Source: Tuctoria greenei (Eukaryota; Streptophyta; Magnoliopsida; Poales; Poaceae). Taken from it: a stretch of 64,000 bases of DNA. Location of the stretch: NCBI GenBank assembly GCA_036927565.1, contig JAYESD010000001.1:107179110-107243109 (forward strand). The letters run 5' to 3'. Of the stretch, positions 1-9,075 are shown in pieces (the first letter of the stretch is position 1; each line of letters begins with the position of its first letter). A model generated the notes under the pieces. It made no database searches and was not told the origin of the DNA. It saw only the letters and a program-made list of their open reading frames with translations. The translations under genes were made by a program, and so were the position numbers.

Positions 1-416
1 TGACACATGATCGAAGGCCCTTAATACCGGTAAAAGCATTATCAAACCCGTTACCATGCTATTAAGGGTAATTGACTTCATTAATTATGTATTAAGCATC
101 AGTTACTGCCAGGGCTACATGTCGGGCCAGGCTAACGGTGTAATGACCGGTCCTTGTACTATAAAAGGATTGGTCAATGATACACAAAGGATGGCTCTTT
201 GAACTCAGAGAACCCTCCCATAGACAGTTTTGATACCCAATACAACAACTACACACCCCGTGGAGTAGGGTATTACGCTCAGGCGGCCCAAACCACGTAA
301 ATCCTTGTGTCCATTTGACATCGTCTTTCGAATCTCTGCGCGCCCAATACTGAACTACAAACTCCGCGGGCTACCAATGGTAGTACCAGGAGAACTGCCG
401 GATCAACACTCCGACA
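1..416 (+). repeat. 5' LTR of Tat-A (right part only)
   Basis: Aligns almost without gaps with 18870-19286, the right half of the 3' LTR. It ends in CA at 416, two bases before the primer-binding site. The left part lies outside the window, so the LTR start and the target duplication cannot be seen. Confidence 0.92.
160..167 (+). promoter_or_regulatory. TATA box in Tat-A 5' LTR
   Basis: TATAAAAG lies about 250 bases before the LTR end and is repeated at the same place in the Tat-A 3' LTR and the Tat-B and Tat-C LTRs. This conservation among diverged copies supports it as the core promoter for the genomic RNA. Confidence 0.7.
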
Positions 417-418
417 GC

Positions 419-436
419 TGGCGCGCCAGGTAGGGG
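419..436 (+). other. Primer-binding site of Tat-A
   Basis: TGGCGCGCCAGGTAGGGG starts two bases after the LTR end. Tat-C has the same site with one change at 45187. It is the tRNA 3'-end complement that primes minus-strand synthesis. I do not assign the tRNA species. Confidence 0.8.
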
Positions 437-452
437 CGCCCGAGATTCGAAG

Positions 453-680
453 ATGGTGAACTATGTTGCTGGATCGTCCAACGGCAACCCTGTAGTGCAA
501 CCTGATGGAGGCAATCCATCCAATGTGCAGCAGCCAGCAGGTGCCGCAGCTCTAGCGGGATGCATGCATCTGCCACTGCCATCCGCACCGGCAAATCAAG
601 CTGGACAGCGGGATGGGACATCTACGTCGGTCACGACATCGGCGAATAAGTGCCGGGAAGAAGTTCTTTTCTGTTGAAGG
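453..680 (+). pseudogene. Tat-A gag remnant (N-terminus)
   Basis: Starts MVNYVAGSS shortly after the primer-binding site, the same start context as Tat-C gag at 45220. Only about 70 codons remain. The capsid-like region present in Tat-C is absent, and from about 690 the sequence matches Tat-C near 46683 instead. This fits an internal deletion of most of gag. No zinc knuckle is visible. Confidence 0.7.
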
Positions 681-689
681 GAAGGAAAA

Positions 690-1400
690 CAGAAAGTCGA
701 TGAAGCTCCGACTGATGAGGAGTTAGGCTTCGAGGACCCTAAAAAAGTCTTGAAGGCTGTTTACACCTCTGTCGACGATGATTCCGACGTCTCCGACAAC
801 GAACGTTGGAAAACCATGAACACCATCTTTGGTGGTTCGTGGGACATCACCTCCCGCCGGGTCCTGAAGACCATGCGGCGTGATATGGCCTCAGTAGCTC
901 CCACCGCCAGGGCGGAGCCGCACCGGAAGTGGATGGACACTACCATCACTTTCGATGCTTCGGACTGCCCTCGGAATATGATCGTAGCTGGCCAACTCCC
1001 ATTGATGGTATCTCTGACCATCAACAACATTCAACTCCACCATGTGATGGTGGACGGAGTTTGGGGCTGAACCTCATAAGTTTCGAAGCTTTTGTCAAGC
1101 TTTAGCTCCGACCTTCGGACCTTCGCCCCTCTCGACTTTTCTCCGGAGGAGGTCTGGGGGCCATAACCCCACTCGGTGCAATTACACTTCCGGTGACCTT
1201 TGGGACCCGAGAGAATTACCACACTGAAAAGTTGGTCTTCGACGTGGCGCAGATCAACTTACCCTTCAAAGCCTTTTGGGCAGGCCAGCCGTAGACAAGT
1301 TCATGGCAGCTGCTCACTATGGCTACTTGGTGTTGAAGATGCCAACACCAACCAGTGTTCTCTGAATCCGTGGAGATCGCACCGCCGAAGTGATAGCTCT
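690..1400 (+). pseudogene. Tat-A Gag C-terminus and aspartic protease remnant
   Basis: The open stretch at 750-1070 includes DSDVSDNERWKT and GGSWDITSRRVLKTM, then ITFDASDCPRNM and the protease entry HVMVDG. The Tat active site normally reads VDGG or VDRG followed by ALNLLS; here VDGVWG is followed by a stop, so the catalytic loop is damaged. After a frameshift, the rest of the domain is recognisable to about 1390 (VTFGTRENYHTEKL, and FWAGQP where the family has ILGRP). Between 1400 and 1670 lies a low-similarity linker to reverse transcriptase, also seen in Tat-C at 47400-47680. Confidence 0.75.
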
Positions 1401-1674
1401 GGAAGAACTCCATGCGCTTGCTACAGGGCAGGAGGAAGAATCCGGAAAGGAGCAAACTCCGAAACCCCCGAGCATTCGTCATCGAGGCTCAACCTCTGCA
1501 CCTTGCGTGCAACCAAGCGGCGACACCGACATTCCCATCAAAGTCGTCCAAATCAGTTCCGACGCCGCTCAGACCACCCATATATCGGGAGGTCTGAATT
1601 ACAAATAGGAACTCGCGCCCGTCACTTCCCTTCGGGCTAACGTCGATGTGTTTGCCTGGCAACCGTCACAAATG

Positions 1675-2520
1675 CCTGGGATCCCTAGAGAAGTGATCGA
1701 GCACGATCTGAAGATCTATCCCGATGCTCGGCCTGTACATCAGAAGCCTCGAAAGCAATCAGTAGAGCGATAGAACTTCATATGTCAAGAAGTTAAGAAG
1801 TTGCTTGAAGCTGGATTCATCCGAGAAGTCTTCCACCCAAAATTGCTGGCAAACCCAGTCGTTGTACCCAAGGCCGGCGGGATGCTTCGGATGTGTATCG
1901 ACTACACTACACTAAATAAGGCATGTCCAAAAGATCCATTCCCACAACCTAGAATAGATCAGATAGTGGATTCCACCTCTGGGTGCAAATTACTGTGTTT
2001 CATGGACACATATTTTTGGTATCATCAAATCAGAATGTCCAGGGAAGATGAAGAGCATACCTCATTCATCACAGTAGATGGATTATATTGCTATGTTGCC
2101 ATGCCATTTGGTCTCAAGAATGCTGCTTCAACATTTGTACGAGCTATGTACAAAACGTTTGGAGAGCTCATCAGAGATTTAGTGGAAGTGTATGTCGATG
2201 ACATCGTCGTCAAGATTAAAAACAAGGAGTCATTCCTTGACACCATGCAAGCTGTCTTCGACAAGTTGCGAGTCACTCGCACGTAGCTGAACCTGGACAA
2301 GTGTGTCTTCGGGGTTAGCTCCGGAAAACTTCTTGGTTTCTTGGTGAATCACCAAGGAATAGAAGCAAATCCGGCGAAGATAAAAGCCATTGAAGATATG
2401 CGGCCACCAGCTCGCATCAAGGACATCCATAAGCTGATTGGATGTCTAGCTGCCATTAGCAGGTTCATCTCGGGACTGGCGGAACGGGCCATTCTTATGG
2501 TCTGAAGAAGCAGAGAAGGC
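1675..2520 (+). pseudogene. Tat-A reverse transcriptase
   Basis: The domain begins MPGIPREVIEHDL. The finger and palm segments AGFIREV, MCIDYTTLNKACPKDPFP and MPFGLKNAASTF follow in order. The catalytic motif YVDDIVV is intact near 2190-2210. The usual FLDAYSGYHQI segment reads FMDTYFWYHQI. In-frame stops occur near 1771 and at 2284, with a further break near 2500. RNase H follows directly. Length and order match Ty3/Gypsy pol. A functional polymerase is not possible from this copy because of the stops. Confidence 0.9.
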
Positions 2521-2560
2521 ATTCCAGGAGCTGAAGCAGCTCCTCACCACCCTACCAACC

Positions 2561-3290
2561 TTGGTAGCTCCGAACCCTGGTGAGCCACTCCCGCTTTACA
2601 TTTTGGCAACTGACAAAGTTGTCAGCACGGTCCTGGTTGTGGAAAGGCCAGAACCATCTCCAGTTCAGGGATCCAGACCCCTTCGAGAGGGTCCGGAGCT
2701 ACCTGAAGTCGAGTCTGTGTCCCAGCTCCCAGACCCAGATCCTCAAGGAGAGACTCCTGAGGATCCCTCTCCTTCAAATGAAGGAGTCACTGCTACTGAG
2801 CAACAAGATCTGAACCCCTCCAGGAAGGTCCGGGTCACTTCACAGGAAGCTCTGGGTACCTCCAACCGGCACCCGGAGGTCCCCGAACAAGGTTCGGACC
2901 CCTCCGGGAGAGTCCTATTAGATGAGGAGGAAGCTCCGGGCCCCTTCGGGAGGGTCCGGACGGTCCAGCGTCCAGTGTACATTATCAACAAAGTACTCAT
3001 TGACGCCTAGACTCGGTATCTGGAGGTGCATAAGTTGCTCTACTCAGTTCTTATTGCCTCCAGGAAGCTTCGACACTACTTCCAAGCTCACAAGATGTCA
3101 GTGGTAAATTCTTAACTGCTGCGTGCAATCTTGCATAATTCCAACTCTACAGGGAATATTGCAAAGTGGGCGGCAGAATTGGCCGAGTTCGATCTAGAAT
3201 TCGTCCCAAGACAAGCGATCAAGAGTCAAGCTCTGGAGGACTTCGTGGCGGAATGGACCCCTCTCCATCAAATCCTGGGGGCCCCAGTGA
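2561..3290 (+). pseudogene. Tat-A first RNase H with repeat-rich insertion
   Basis: The domain opens with VAPNPGEPLPLYILATDKVVS and closes with VQRPVYIINKVL, YLEVHKLLYSVLIASRKLRHYF and FDLEFVPRQAIKSQAL. Between the two halves (about 2645-2965) lies an insertion of roughly 105 codons rich in Pro, Gly, Glu and Ser. It is made of repeats of a PDPSGRV-like unit. Tat-B and Tat-C carry the same kind of insertion at the same point. There is an in-frame stop at 3008-3010, another near 3113, and frame changes after that. Confidence 0.8.
2645..2968 (+). repeat. Degenerate inverted-repeat minisatellite inside Tat-A RNase H
   Basis: At least four units of the form GGACCCCTCC...GGAGGGTCCGG recur (near 2675, 2812, 2895 and 2938). 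Each unit is close to self-complementary, so single-stranded DNA or RNA could fold into short hairpins. Related units occur in Tat-B (25838-26130) and Tat-C (48665-48920). They are coding in frame where the flanking RNase H is open. Confidence 0.7.
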
Positions 3291-3309
3291 GAAGAAGTTG
3301 AAAGCCAAG

Positions 3310-3880
3310 GTTTCGGTCTTCACTGAGCCTCACTGGACTCTATACTTCGACGATTCCATGCAGAAGCAGGGGGCCGGAGCTGGAGTCCTTCTCCTCGCTC
3401 CAACCGGAGAGAAGGTTAAATAGATGGTGCACCTTGACTTCAAGGCGACCAACAACATGGTGGAGTATGAAGCACTAATTTATGGACTCAAGGAGGCACT
3501 ATCGTATGGTGTCAAGCAGCTGTTTGTAAAGGGTGATTCACAACTTGTTGTAAAACAAGTCAAAGGTGAATGTTGCTGCAATAACCCTCAACTAGCGGCA
3601 TATCTATGTGAGGTCCAGAAGCTTCAAAAGGACTTCGACGTCGTGGACCTTTACCATGTCCAGCGTCTCAACAACGCTGAAGCTGACGAACTCTCGATGA
3701 AAGCTTCAACTGGGGCTCTGGCTCCCGATGGAACCTTCGTCCGGAGGTTGTCTAAACTTACAGCTCAGCCTGCCGAACTGAGCAAACGGGGCGAGACCAG
3801 CACCTCGAAGCTGGCGGTCCCCATGGTCGTGTTACCATGGCGTCCATCAAGGGTCGTAGGTGCTGCAGGAAGCTCCGAGT
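3310..3880 (+). pseudogene. Tat-A second (archaeal-type) RNase H
   Basis: Motifs in order are LYFDDSMQKQGAG (first acidic site, DGS in Tat-B), MVEYEALIYGL (Glu), VKGDSQLVVKQVKGE (Asp) and NNAEADELS (last Asp). This set matches the extra archaeal-type RNase H known in Tat elements. One in-frame stop at 3421-3423 splits it; reading resumes in the same frame at 3424. It sits between the first RNase H and integrase, as expected. Confidence 0.85.
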
Positions 3881-3934
3881 AAACCAGCACGCAAGACTCA
3901 AATCCTCAAGCTAGTTCCGATGCATGGATCTCAG

Positions 3935-4583
3935 AGATCCAGAGCTACTTGAAAGACAATTTCCTTCCTGAAGATTATGTATCCACTGACCGGATAGTCA
4001 GATTGGCTAAAAGATACACGCTGGTAGAAGGGGATCTCTACCGGCGCGGTGGCAACAGCGTCCTAATGCGGTGCATTACAAGGGAAGAAGGTTGCGAGCT
4101 CCTCGCGGAAATCCATGGAGGCGAGTGTGGAAACCACGCGTCTTCCCGCACGCTGGTTGGTAAAGCATTCCAGCATGGCTTCTACTGGCCTACAACACTC
4201 TAGGATGCAACTGAGCTTGTGAAGAAATGCGAAGCACGCCAGTTCCATGCCAAGCAAATTCACACACCGTCTCAGCCTCTACAAATGATACCTCTTACAT
4301 GGTCATTCGCTGTGTGGGGGATGGATATCTTGGGACCTTTCCCAAGAGCCATCGGAGGTTACAAGTTCCTGTACGTTGCCATTGACAAATTCACCAAATG
4401 GCTGGAAGCAACTCCAATTGTGATAATAAACAAGCAATCAGCTATCAACTTCTTGCAGTCCATCATATGCATATTTGGAGTCCCAAAAAAAATCATTACT
4501 GATAATGGGACCCAGTTTACAAGCTCTGCATTCCAAGGATATTGCAAAGACCTCAACATCCAGGTCAGCTACGCCTCCGCAGC
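3935..4583 (+). pseudogene. Tat-A integrase, truncated
   Basis: The N-terminal zinc-binding region spans EIHGGECGNHASSRTL to KKCEARQFHAKQ; the usual C-x-x-C reads CEARQ, so one Cys is lost. Core motifs GMDILGPFP (first Asp) and ITDNGTQFTS (second Asp) are present. The reading frame runs into Tekay-A LTR sequence at about 4584, just before the catalytic Glu segment, so the active site is incomplete. An in-frame stop lies at 4201-4203. Tat-B shows the missing Glu segment at about 27760. Confidence 0.87.
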
Positions 4584-5828
4584 TCACCATCCTCATCAAT
4601 AATTCCAGATTTCACCATTTCCAATAACCATATTCAATACCAGAAATAAATCCATAACCATTACCAAACCATAACCATCCCAAATCCCAATACCGAGTAC
4701 CCTCTAATCATGGAAGTTGTCCAGGTGCTCATAACCGGGAGCACGGCTATCATGATAGTTTTGTTAGACTCTGCAGAGTTTGTACCACTTTACCCACGTG
4801 TTTATGATTTCAACACCTTTCGATGACTAGAACCCCTATTATGCCGTCTCACACTTCCATCGGTGTGCGGCCAAGAGATCACAATATAGCCTTTACAAAG
4901 GGATTACTAGCCTATTTAGACCCCACTGAGGTTTCACCGGTGGCGATGTCTCCTACAGAGCACATCTTCAACCAAGGGCCCCCTCTTGAGCCATGCGGAT
5001 CCCAGGGTAGCCCCGCCAATCATCAACAAGCCCAATCCGACTACCCCTTCCCCGAGCATCCACAAAGGTCCAAACAGAACTAGCAAATCCCTAATTAATC
5101 AGCTACACCGCACCCATACTTGGCCTCGTGGTGGCACTGTAATCCTGGCTTGTTCTCGCATGAACCGGTCCTTAGATGTAAAGCAAGCAAACCACCATAA
5201 CATCCAATCCATCCACATACCAGGCTTTCTTAGATAACCCATTACCGTATCATATTGACCTGTTCACATTAACCAAAATATCATTAATGCTTAATTAAAT
5301 GTGTAGTGTTGTCTTCCCATCCCAATTGATTAAGCAAAGAAAAAAGGTAAAAAGCCCATCCCGACTCTATACCATAATTCCAGGTGACAAGGGTGGTTAA
5401 AAAAATCTAGTAAACTTCCTACCATAGGATTCCCAACAAATTGACACAGCATGCATTTTTGCAAACAAAACATTTATTTTCAAAAACATGATCAGTATGC
5501 TTCAAGGACACTTGCCTTGCTCTTGCTGTTGATTAGGGTCAAAGCCTTCAAACTCTTGGTGCTGTAGATCCTCTGCGGCACTCTCTAGCGCAAATCCGTC
5601 TAATCCGTACAATAAACATACAAGACAAGAAACACAATTAAAGAGTGCACAAATATTACTCAATATGTCATGCCATGCATGATTGATGCAAATGCAAGGT
5701 AGAACTTGTTAATAGATTGCTTTTAATGATCAATAACTAGTTCTAAAAACTTTTAACAAGTTTATACAGGTTTGGAGTTGATTAGATCAAATTTTAAAAT
5801 TAATTCAACACAATTTAACCAGGAAGAT

Positions 5829-5860
5829 CGGACTAGTCCGCTAGGGACCGGACAAGTCCG
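5829..5860. repeat. Outlying pair of palindromes in Tekay-A 3' LTR
   Basis: CGGACTAGTCCG (5829-5840, a perfect palindrome) and CGGACAAGTCCG (5849-5860) have starts 20 bp apart. The pair is conserved in the other LTR near 13464-13495. Confidence 0.85.
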
Positions 5861-6216
5861 CACTCTGCGAGATCAGCAGATTAGGGTTTTCTAGATCGAT
5901 GTAATTCTAGAGATTAGGGGTTGAATTCTCATAAGTAAGAGAGAATAGAAGGTATACCAGGTGTTTAGGACTCCAATGAATCAAGAAACTTGGAGGTAAC
6001 ACTTGGATCTTGGTGATCTAGTGTTGGTGATGAACTTGGAGATGAATTGGTGGTGAAGGACGAAACTTAGTGGAGATCTTGATCCTCTTCCGTTTCCTCC
6101 TACTCTTCTTCTTGCTTGGGATCTTCTCCTCCTTCCTTAGCGGTGGCTCTCCACGAACTAGGGTTTGGGTGGGGTGGAAAAGTGGCAAATAGATTTCAAT
6201 CCAAGGGGTGGGGCTG

Positions 6217-6224
6217 TTTATATA
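6217..6224 (-). promoter_or_regulatory. TATA box in Tekay-A 3' LTR
   Basis: TATATAAA on the minus strand follows the conserved CCTCCACC block. The same context recurs at 13852-13859 and, on the plus strand, at 57783-57790 in the solo LTR. Confidence 0.65.
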
Positions 6225-6393
6225 GAGGTGGAGGCTAGGGTTAGATGGATTTCGAGTTTGGGATGAGTAGAGGCCGCTTTAGAGTCCCACATGGGCTCTA
6301 AAAGAGTTAGGCATGACGTACCTAGGCCCACTTAACGTGAAACCCAAGAAACAAGTCATAAAACAAAAGATCAATTCGGAGTCACGAAATATC

Positions 6394-6711
6394 AGACAAG
6401 TCCAGAAAGGACCGGACTAGTCCGAAGTCGTCCAGAGAGAAAATCGGACCAGTCTGGCCAAACATCGGACAAGTCCGACTTTAACCAGAGAGGAAATTAG
6501 ACAAGTCCGCTGGAACACCGGACTAGTCCGGAAAAGTCCAGGGACTTAGCAAATTTTCAAGGATTCATGGATTATCGGACTAGTCCGCACAAAATCGGAC
6601 AAGTCCGAAATTTTCCAGAGGCAAAATCGGACTAGTCCGCAGCAAAAACGGACAAGTCCGTTTTTAGTCAGAGAGAAATCGGACTAGTCCTCAGCAAAAT
6701 CGGACTAGTCC
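6394..6711. repeat. Phased palindrome array, Tekay-A 3' LTR
   Basis: Ten-base sites GGACTAGTCC, GGACAAGTCC and near variants start at 6394, 6414, 6446, 6467, 6499, 6520, 6577, 6597, 6629, 6650, 6681 and 6702. The intervals are 20, 32, 21, 32, 21, 57, 20, 32, 21, 31 and 21. Apart from one gap, the sites alternate at two and three helical turns, a 52-bp period. A CCAGAG or TCAGAG word recurs in most of the longer spacers. The role is unknown; a binding array for a dimeric protein is one reading. Confidence 0.9.
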
Positions 6712-6841
6712 GCACTTTCCTACAATTTAAGTGTGGTTTTGTTCCAAATAAATTTTAAACTCGTTCCTCTTGTTGCGGATTAATGTTAAACATGTATATG
6801 AGTGTATGTAGGGCATGATGCATGAAAATGAGGGTGTTACA

Positions 6842-6858
6842 AACCTACCCCCCTTAAA
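6842..6858 (-). other. Polypurine tract of Tekay-A
   Basis: The minus strand reads TTTTAAGGGGGGTAGGT just before the 3' LTR. This is the expected primer site for plus-strand DNA synthesis. Confidence 0.85.
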
Positions 6859-6869
6859 ATGAATCTCGC

Positions 6870-7098
6870 CCTCGAGATTCGACGCGGAAGAGAAAAGATG
6901 GGGAAATTCCTTCTTGAGATCATCCTCCAATTCCCACGTTGCTTCTTTTTCTGTGTGGTGCTTCCATTGAACTTTACACCATCGAATCACCTTGTTCCTT
7001 GTGACCCTCTCCTTGGTTTCCATGATTTCGACCGGTTGTTCAGCATAAGTCAACTCTTCCTCTAGTTCCAATTCTTCCATTGACACTTGTTCTTCCGG
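6870..7098 (-). pseudogene. Tekay-A chromodomain (C-terminus of Pol)
   Basis: Contains KVIRWCKVQWKHHTEKEATW followed by ELEDDLKKEFPHLF, a chromodomain of the kind at the end of chromovirus integrase that directs insertion to chromatin. One TGA stop (about 7096-7098) separates it from the integrase frame upstream. The frame has no stop after FPHLF and reads through the polypurine tract into the LTR to 6727; Tekay-B stops right after this point, so the Tekay-A stop appears to be lost. Confidence 0.87.
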
Positions 7099-8511
7099 TC
7101 ATCTCAAACACTTCTTGAGCTGGGAAACATGAAAGACATCATGTACGTCTGAAAGATGAGCTGGCATCTCCAACTTATATGCTACTTCTCCTCTTTTGTC
7201 CAAAATCTTGAATGGTCCAATATAACGAGGCGCGAGCTTGCCCCTTATGTTAAACCTCTTATGACCTCTCATTGGTGACACATTGAGGTAAACAAAATCT
7301 CCTATTTCGAAGGCTAATTTCCTTCTCCTATTGTCCGCATAGCCTTTTTTTCTTGATTGGGCTGCCCTCAAGTTTTCACGAATTATTTGGACTTGCTTTT
7401 CGGCTTCTTGCAACACATCCGGACCAAATACTTGAGTTTCTCCTACCTCATTCATGAATAAAGGTGTCCTACACTTCCTCCCATAAAGTGCTTCATATGG
7501 TGACATCTTCAAACTTGCTTGGTAACCATTGTTGTATGAAAATTCTGCGTATGGCAAGCTTTTGTCCCAACTCTTCCCATGCTTTAAAGCACAAGATCTT
7601 AACATGTCCTCCAAAATCTGATTGGTCCTCTCAGTTTGTCCATCCGTTTGAGTATGATATGCTGAACTAAAATTCAACCTCATTACCAAAGCTTCATGCA
7701 ATTTTTGCCAAAATCTGGAGGTAAATTGTGAACCAATATCCGAAACTATCCTCTTCGGTACTCCGTGTCGACACACAATATGCTCCATGTATATCTTGGC
7801 CAATTGTGCAGCTGTGTATTTTGTCTTCACAGGGACAAAATTAGCTGACTTGGTTAAACGATCCACAAATACCCAAATTGAGTCATACCCGGACTGAGTA
7901 CGTGGTAACCCGACTATGAAGTCCATTCCGATTTCTTCCAACTTCCATTCTGGAATCCTCAATGGTTGCAATAATCCGGCTGGCCTTTGATGTTCCGCCT
8001 TCACTCGTTGACACACATCACACAATGCCACATATTCAGCTATGTCTTTTTTCATGCTATCCCACCAATAGCAAGCCTTTAAGTCTTTGTACATCTTCGT
8101 ACAACTGGGGTGAATCGAGTACGGTGAGTCGTGTGCCTCCTTTAGTATTGTCTCCCGAATATGCTTCACATCAGGCACGACAATCCTCTTTCCAAGCCAT
8201 AAGGTACCGTGTTCGTCTTCATCAAATCTGAATTCTCTCCCTTCCTCGATCCTTTCCTTGATTTCCTTGATCTCCTCATCCGTGGTTTGTGCTTCTCGAA
8301 TTTCTTGCTCCAAGGTTGGATTTAACTCCATCATCTCCATATCATTTACAAATCCGAGGTTCAACCTTTCAAACTCCTTACATAACTCGAATGGTAACTC
8401 TCGAACTGTGAGTTGGTGACTTACTCCCTTTCTACTCAAAGCATTGGCCACTACATTGGCCTTTCCCGGATGATAGTTGATCCCCAAATCATAATCTTTG
8501 ATGAGCTCCAA
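7099..8511 (-). pseudogene. Tekay-A RNase H end and integrase
   Basis: Of 470 codons, the first ~30 are the end of RNase H ([15 protein letters not shown]; the usual Asp before ALS is Asn here). Integrase follows: zinc-binding His127, His134, Cys164 and Cys167, then the catalytic triad Asp197 (GMDF), Asp258 (SDIGSQF) and Glu294 (ERTNQILE). The second Asp is normally followed by Arg-Gly; here it is Ile-Gly. The C-terminal [11 protein letters not shown] region and HVSQLKKCLR are intact. This stretch has no stop, so the damage lies on both sides of it. Confidence 0.9.
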
Positions 8512-9075
8512 CCATCTTCATTGCCTCAAATTCAGATCCGTTTGTGTGAAAATATACCTAAGACTCTTGTGATCTGTATAAATTTCACACCTATGCCCAA
8601 GAATGTAGTGTCTCCAAATTTTCAATGCATGTACCACGGCTGCTAGTTCAAGATCATGTGTAGGATAATTCTGCTCAAGTTTCTTCAGTTATCTTGATGC
8701 ATAGGCGACCACTTGACCTTCTTGCATCAATAAACATCCAAGTCCTTGTCTTGATGCATCGCAATAAATATCAAAACTCTTGCTCAAATCCGGCAGTACC
8801 AAAACTGGGGCTGTTGTCAACCTCTTCTTTAACTCCTCACAACTGTTCTGACAAGCTTTAGTCCATTGGAAAGATTTTCCCTTCATTAGCAACTCCATCA
8901 TAGGCTTGGCTATCTTGGAGAAGTCCTTGATAAACCGACTGTAATATCCAGCCATCCCAAGAAAACTCCTGATCTCCTTTACATTTTGCGGGGGCTCCCA
9001 CTTCAGCACGTCTCTAACTTTTCCGGGGTCAACCGATACTCCTCCTCCTGAAATGATATGACCCAAAAACGACAC
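8512..9075 (-). pseudogene. Tekay-A reverse transcriptase thumb and RNase H
   Basis: Open from 9075 to 8689: [33 protein letters not shown], then RNase H with the first Asp in [13 protein letters not shown] and VVAYASR. Stops between 8688 and 8512 break the middle of RNase H, where the [12 protein letters not shown] segment (near 8560) is still recognisable. A stop at 9076-9078 separates it from the upstream open stretch. Confidence 0.87.

Larger units (their letters stand above)
4584..6841 (-). repeat. Tekay-A 3' LTR, truncated
   Basis: Matches 12220-14479 throughout. The intact boundary is at 6841 (TG on the minus strand), next to the polypurine tract. The other end is cut at about 4584, where CACCATCCTCATCA joins Tat-A integrase. 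It holds the palindrome array at 6394-6711 and a TATA box at 6217-6224. Confidence 0.9.

Noticed and set aside
4823..5083. ORF starting MTRTPIMPSH repeated at 12459 and, in reverse, near 59193
   Set aside because: It lies in Tekay-type LTRs and recurs only because the LTRs are copies. Frame and length differ between copies, and it overlaps no known domain.
6394..6711. CRISPR-like reading of the palindromic repeats with spacers
   Set aside because: Repeats are 10-12 bp with regular 10 and 21 bp gaps, the host is a plant, and no cas-like gene is present. The spacers are themselves similar to each other.
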